From positions 1 through 32,467 of the forward strand of contig JACRDO010000119.1 in NCBI GenBank assembly GCA_016212885.1: DNA of 32,467 bases. Reading direction: 5' to 3'. Source of the DNA: Elusimicrobiota bacterium (GTDB lineage: Bacteria > Elusimicrobiota > Elusimicrobia > UBA1565). A program made the position numbers and the translations under genes. Positions 28,987 to 32,467 of this stretch are shown here, piece by piece. The notes beneath the pieces were generated by a model. The model saw only the letters and a list, made by a program, of their open reading frames with translations, was not told the origin of the DNA and searched no databases. How positions within the stretch are numbered: the stretch's first letter is position 1; every line of letters starts with the position of its first letter.

Positions 28987-30480
28987 ATGCGGATTCGAAC
29001 GAAGATCAGCCTGCTCGTCGTCACGCTCATCGCCGCCGTGGTGGGCAGCATCGCGGCCAACCTCTTCTGGCTGGAGCAGCGCCGGGTGCGCGCGGATTTC
29101 TCGGGCCGCGTGGACGCCCTGCTCGAGGGGGTCCTTCGCATCTCGCGGGAATCCCTGACGACCCAGGACGAGCTGATGCTGCTGAGCTACCTCAAGTTCC
29201 TCATGCAGGACTACCCGGAGATCAAGCTGGTCATCGTCAGCCGGCAGGGGCACGTCTCCCTTCTGGGCGACGTCATCGGGCCGGACCTGTTCTACCGCAC
29301 CCTGACCATCACCGAGCGCAAGGCCGCGCAATACCGCTCCGCCCCCGGCAAGTGGAAGCCGTCCGCGCCCTTGTCGAAAGACGCCGTCACGAACAGCTCG
29401 GCCGCGGACCAACCCATCCCGCCCAACACGTTCACCATCCAGATCGGCTTCTCAAAGACGATGCTGGACGCCCAGGTGCGTAAAGCCCAGAGGGCCCTGG
29501 CGCTCCAGGTCTCGGCCATCACCCTGGTCGGCCTTTTCTTCGGCATCCTCGGGGCCTTGTGGCTCGGCCGGCTGCTCTCCCGCCCCGTCGCGGCCCTGGC
29601 CGCGGCCGCGCAGGACATCGGGGAAGGGAAGCTGGATACCGTCGTGGAGACGCACAGCCGCGACGAGCTCGGCGCCCTGGCGGGCCAGTTCAACCGCATG
29701 GCGGTCAAGCTCCGAGACCTCATCCGCTTCAAGGAGGACCTCTTCGGGACCCTCTCCCACGAGCTGAACACCCCGCTCACGGGCCTCAAGGGCTTCCTGG
29801 ATTACCTGCAGAAGTCGCGTGCCGCGCAGGACCCGCAGGAGCGCCGCGAGGCTTATGAGACCATGTCCGAGGCGGTCCGGCAGATGGAGATTTCGCTTGG
29901 CAACGCCCTGCAGCTCTTCGCGGCCGGGGCCCATCCGGTCCTCCTCCGCCCCGAGACCCTCTGCGTCAACGACATACTGACCGAGGCGATAAGACTCTAC
30001 CAGCCCATGGCCCAGACCGGCGCCATCGCGCTGAGCGGCCCCTTCGGCCCACCCGAGCTGCGCGTGAGTGCGGACAGGGAGATGCTGCGGCGCGTGTTCA
30101 TCAACCTGGTCTCCAACGCGCTCAAATACACGCCTCCGGGCGGCTCGGTGAAGGTCGCGCTGGAGGAGGACGCGGGCGGCGTGAGGGTCTCGGTCGCGGA
30201 CACCGGCTCTGGCATAGCGCCGGAGGACCAGGAGAAAATCTTCACCAAGTTCTACCGCGCGCCGGGCCCGGACGGAAGGCGCCAGATGATCCCGGGCTCT
30301 GGCCTGGGGCTGGCCATCGCCAAGCAGGCGGTGGACCTGCACAAGGGCAGAATCTGGGTCCAGAGCGAGCCCGGCAGGGGCTCTGTTTTCTACGTCAGCC
30401 TTTCGAAGGCCGCGGCCATGGGGCCGCAGTCCTCGAAGGACGGCATTTCTCCGCTTCCGAAGAGGATGGAGGGAGTATGA
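28987..30480 (+). CDS. Transmembrane sensor histidine kinase
   Basis: The 497-residue inner-membrane protein has a first membrane helix (about 7-28), an outer sensor region (about 30-172), a second helix (about 174-196), a HAMP linker (to about 250, with RDELGALAGQFNRMA), a dimerisation domain with H258 in GTLSHELNTPLTG, and an ATPase domain with N-box NLVSNALKYTPPGG, G1 DTGSGI, F-box KIFTKFYR and G2 GSGLGLAIAK. AGGAGAGGGGG precedes the ATG by a few bases, 15 bp after the PorV-TPR stop. The last 24 residues (KAAAMGPQSSKDGISPLPKR and on) come from family C unit C6 and are not part of the kinase fold. It probably phosphorylates the receiver encoded at the head of the operon and may also serve the orphan regulators at 22874-23975. 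Its stop overlaps the next start (ATGA). Confidence 0.93.
   Translation: MRIRTKISLLVVTLIAAVVGSIAANLFWLEQRRVRADFSGRVDALLEGVLRISRESLTTQDELMLLSYLKFLMQDYPEIKLVIVSRQGHVSLLGDVIGPDLFYRTLTITERKAAQYRSAPGKWKPSAPLSKDAVTNSSAADQPIPPNTFTIQIGFSKTMLDAQVRKAQRALALQVSAITLVGLFFGILGALWLGRLLSRPVAALAAAAQDIGEGKLDTVVETHSRDELGALAGQFNRMAVKLRDLIRFKEDLFGTLSHELNTPLTGLKGFLDYLQKSRAAQDPQERREAYETMSEAVRQMEISLGNALQLFAAGAHPVLLRPETLCVNDILTEAIRLYQPMAQTGAIALSGPFGPPELRVSADREMLRRVFINLVSNALKYTPPGGSVKVALEEDAGGVRVSVADTGSGIAPEDQEKIFTKFYRAPGPDGRRQMIPGSGLGLAIAKQAVDLHKGRIWVQSEPGRGSVFYVSLSKAAAMGPQSSKDGISPLPKRMEGV
30409..30465. repeat. Family C unit C6 (3' end of the kinase gene), diverged
   Basis: This 57-bp unit shares the GCGGCC hairpin with C5 but differs further on. 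In the right-hand palindrome a C and the G it pairs with have both changed, to T and A (CTTCCGAAG in place of CTCCCGGAG), which keeps the pair. A neighbouring T-to-G change breaks another pair. Confidence 0.8.
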
Positions 30481-32467
30481 ATCCGGCAAAGAGGGAAACG
30501 AAGCTGATCCTGCGCAGAATGAGGCGCTGGACCATCCTCCGATTGCTCACGGCCTCCCTCCTGGTCTTCGCACAAATCCCATGGGTAGGGGTGATCTCTG
30601 CCCGGGCGCAGAGCGTCCCCTCCATGATCAGCTTCCAGGGCCGCTTGACCGACGACCTCAGCAATCCGCTGGGCGGCAGCCACAATTTCACCTTCAAGAT
30701 CTTCGACGCTCCGGCGAACGGAAACAAGCTCTGGGAGGAGACTCAGGGCGGCGTGGCGGTGACCAACGGCGCGCTCTCCGTCCAGCTCGGCGCCTCGCAA
30801 CCGCTGACCCCCGCCGTGTTCAGCGGCGCCTCCGCCTACCTGGAGATCTGGGTGGACGGAGTGGCGCTCGCGCCCCGCGAACGCCTCGTCGCGGTCCCCT
30901 ACGCCTTCAACGCCAAGCAGCTCGATGGGCGCGAATTCGGCGCCTTCGTCTCGACCGAGAGCGCGCAGACCATCGCGGGCGCGAAGCTCTTCCTCAACAA
31001 CATCAGCCTCAATGGGAGCGGCCGCGTGACCAACCTGGCGGCCCCGATCGATCCCGGCGACGCGGCGAACAGGGCCTATGTGGACGGCACCCGCGTCTCC
31101 AAGACCGGCGACGCGATGACCGGCCAGCTCACCGTCTCCGGCCAGGACGCCTCGGGCTACAGCCTCAAGCTGAGCTCGGGCATCAGCATGCCCCAGGGGA
31201 CCGTGGCCGCGAAGCTCTTCGTGGGCAGCGGGGCCGGGCTCACGGACCTGACCGGCATCGACGCCAGCAAGGTGGCCAAGACGGGTGACGCGATGACCGG
31301 CCAGCTGACCTTGGTCGGCTCCACCCTCACGGTCACGGGCAACGCTTTCTCGGTCGGCGGCTCGACGCTGGCGGTCGCCGGCGGCAGGGTCGGCATCGGG
31401 ACCTCGGCGCCGCTCTACAAGCTCGACGTGCAGGGAGGATACGTCAACGCGGCGAGCGGACTCTGCATCGACGGCGTGTGCCAGACGAGCTGGGCGATCC
31501 CCGGCGGGGTCACGGGCATCGGCCTGGCCAACTACGTGTCCAAGTTCACCGGCGGCTCAACCATCGCGAACTCTTCCTTATATGACAACGGCAATGTCGG
31601 GATCGGGACCACGGACCCCGTGCACAAGCTGGACGTTGCGGGAACCATCAAGGCGACCTGGTTCAAGGGCGACGGCTCCCAACTGACCAACGTGCCCGGC
31701 GTGGACCCCTCCAAAGTCGCCTTAGCGGGCGATGGGATGACAGGGCCCCTGACCCTGCTCGGCTCCACCCTCACCGTGACCGGCAGCGCCTTCTCGGTCG
31801 GAGGCTCGACGCTGGCCGCGGTCAACGGCAGGGTCGGCATCGGGACCGCGAGCCCGGCCCTGACCCTCGACGTCAACGGCCCGGCCCAGTTCGGCTCCGC
31901 TTCGCAAAGCACCTTCACCGCAGCCGGCGCCCTCAACATGGCCGCGGGACAGACCGTGGCCCTGGGCCGCGCCCCTGCCGCGGCCTCCGAAGCCGCGACC
32001 AAGGGCTACGTGGACTCCATCACAGGCGGGGCCAATGTCTTCTCCTCAACCAGCGCCTGGAGCGCGTGGCAGACCTATTTGAACCAGCTCACGGTCTCGA
32101 CCGACGTCGTCGTCACCGGCGCATTGAACCGCACCGTGCCGCTGACCATCGGCTCGCCGGGAACGACGGCCACCCTGGCCGGCAACGCCCAGATCAACGG
32201 GACACTGGGCGTGGCGGGCGGGGTCGCGTTCTCCAACACCTTCTCGGTCAGCCAGGGCGCCAACCTCGCCACGACGGCGGGCAGCGTCGGCATCGGCACC
32301 TCCAGCCCGGCCCAGACCCTGGATGTCAACGGCGCGGCCCAGTTCGGCTCGGCCGCCAAGAGCACCTTCACCGCCGCGGGCGCCCTCACCATGGCCTCCG
32401 GACAGACCGTGGCCCTGGGCCGCGCCCCTGCCGCGGCCTCCGAAGCCGCGACCAAGGGCTACGTGGA
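30477..32467 (+). CDS. Long secreted beta-repeat surface protein (5' part; continues beyond the window)
   Basis: From ATG 30477, overlapping the kinase stop, the frame is open to the window edge, giving at least 663 residues. A long basic signal peptide (hydrophobic core RLLTASLLVFAQIPWVGVI, ending ARAQS) precedes a beta domain starting SMISFQGRLTDDLSNPLGG and ending VAVPYAFNAKQLDG. Then come repeating modules with KTGDAMTGQLT, GSTLTVTGNAFSVGGSTL, GRVGIGTSAPLYKLDVQG and AATKGYVDS. These modules resemble phage tail-fibre and trimeric-autotransporter-like stalks, and similar proteins are common in candidate-phylum genomes; I do not know a function. It probably forms an extended surface fibre. 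Near-identical DNA repeats occur at 31830-32014 and 32281-32467. It is the last visible member of the receiver/CTD/PorV/kinase operon. Confidence 0.85.
   Translation, partial: MNPAKRETKLILRRMRRWTILRLLTASLLVFAQIPWVGVISARAQSVPSMISFQGRLTDDLSNPLGGSHNFTFKIFDAPANGNKLWEETQGGVAVTNGALSVQLGASQPLTPAVFSGASAYLEIWVDGVALAPRERLVAVPYAFNAKQLDGREFGAFVSTESAQTIAGAKLFLNNISLNGSGRVTNLAAPIDPGDAANRAYVDGTRVSKTGDAMTGQLTVSGQDASGYSLKLSSGISMPQGTVAAKLFVGSGAGLTDLTGIDASKVAKTGDAMTGQLTLVGSTLTVTGNAFSVGGSTLAVAGGRVGIGTSAPLYKLDVQGGYVNAASGLCIDGVCQTSWAIPGGVTGIGLANYVSKFTGGSTIANSSLYDNGNVGIGTTDPVHKLDVAGTIKATWFKGDGSQLTNVPGVDPSKVALAGDGMTGPLTLLGSTLTVTGSAFSVGGSTLAAVNGRVGIGTASPALTLDVNGPAQFGSASQSTFTAAGALNMAAGQTVALGRAPAAASEAATKGYVDSITGGANVFSSTSAWSAWQTYLNQLTVSTDVVVTGALNRTVPLTIGSPGTTATLAGNAQINGTLGVAGGVAFSNTFSVSQGANLATTAGSVGIGTSSPAQTLDVNGAAQFGSAAKSTFTAAGALTMASGQTVALGRAPAAASEAATKGYV
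31948..32014 (+). repeat. Direct repeat within the surface-protein gene, first copy
   Basis: Identical over 67 bp to 32401-32467, where the window ends. Flanking sequence on the left (about 31830-31947 against 32281-32400) is also clearly related, with scattered differences. It encodes QTVALGRAPAAASEAATKGY. Confidence 0.9.
32401..32467 (+). repeat. Direct repeat within the surface-protein gene, second copy
   Basis: Second copy of 31948-32014, truncated by the end of the window. Confidence 0.9.

Overview
The window is GC-rich, densely coded bacterial DNA with Shine-Dalgarno starts, overlapping stop/start codons and outer-membrane proteins, so it comes from a diderm. A PorV-like barrel, a surface protein ending in a gliding/FlgD-like C-terminal module and a long beta-repeat surface protein that begins with an SFQGRLTD-type domain suggest Elusimicrobiota or a related candidate phylum. 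That is an inference from gene style; there is no rRNA or other decisive marker gene here.

Layout. 1-4.5 kb: the 3' end of an unrecognised gene carrying two in-frame palindromic inserts; a secreted GH13 alpha-amylase gene whose 3' end is split from its last codons by an inserted MNT/HEPN toxin-antitoxin pair; an omptin-like outer-membrane barrel. 4.6-8.3 kb (minus strand): a tightly packed operon of NarL-type response regulator, metallophosphoesterase and OPT-family oligopeptide transporter. 8.4-11.1 kb (plus): a thioredoxin-like protein, a second MNT/HI0074-type pair, and S-adenosylhomocysteine hydrolase (ahcY). 11.1-17 kb: a GT-C-like membrane glycosyltransferase, then a membrane-anchored propeller-like protein overlapping a 942-residue coiled-coil protein with a 74/99-residue repeat, and a receiver-domain pseudogene. 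17-18.1 kb: palindromic repeats and a BrnT/BrnA pair. 18.3-22.6 kb (minus): a xylose-type ABC importer (xylF, xylG, xylH) behind a small XRE regulator. 22.9-24 kb: a lone receiver and an OmpR-type regulator, convergent. 24.1-32.5 kb (plus): an operon of receiver, FN3-like/CTD surface protein, PorV-TPR fusion, sensor histidine kinase and a long surface protein that runs off the window.

The most unusual signal is a set of short dispersed palindromic elements. Family C (57 bp = 19 codons, six copies) and the shorter family D lie inside or at the ends of genes in open reading frame, including inside the first ATPase domain of XylG. Family A (about 70-95 bp, four copies) consists of paired hairpins, several with 14-nt loops; one copy is in frame in a gene, one separates the ahcY promoter from its ribosome-binding site. 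Family B (three loci) is a REP-like palindrome built on CCGGAA/TTCCGG and GCATGC. The behaviour of A and C recalls Rickettsia palindromic elements, but the sequences were not recognised as any named family.

The second candidate system is the 24.1-32.5 kb operon, in which a receiver and a histidine kinase are co-transcribed with a PorV-like barrel fused to TPRs and a CTD-bearing surface protein. This resembles, without proving, a signalling-controlled surface-secretion locus.
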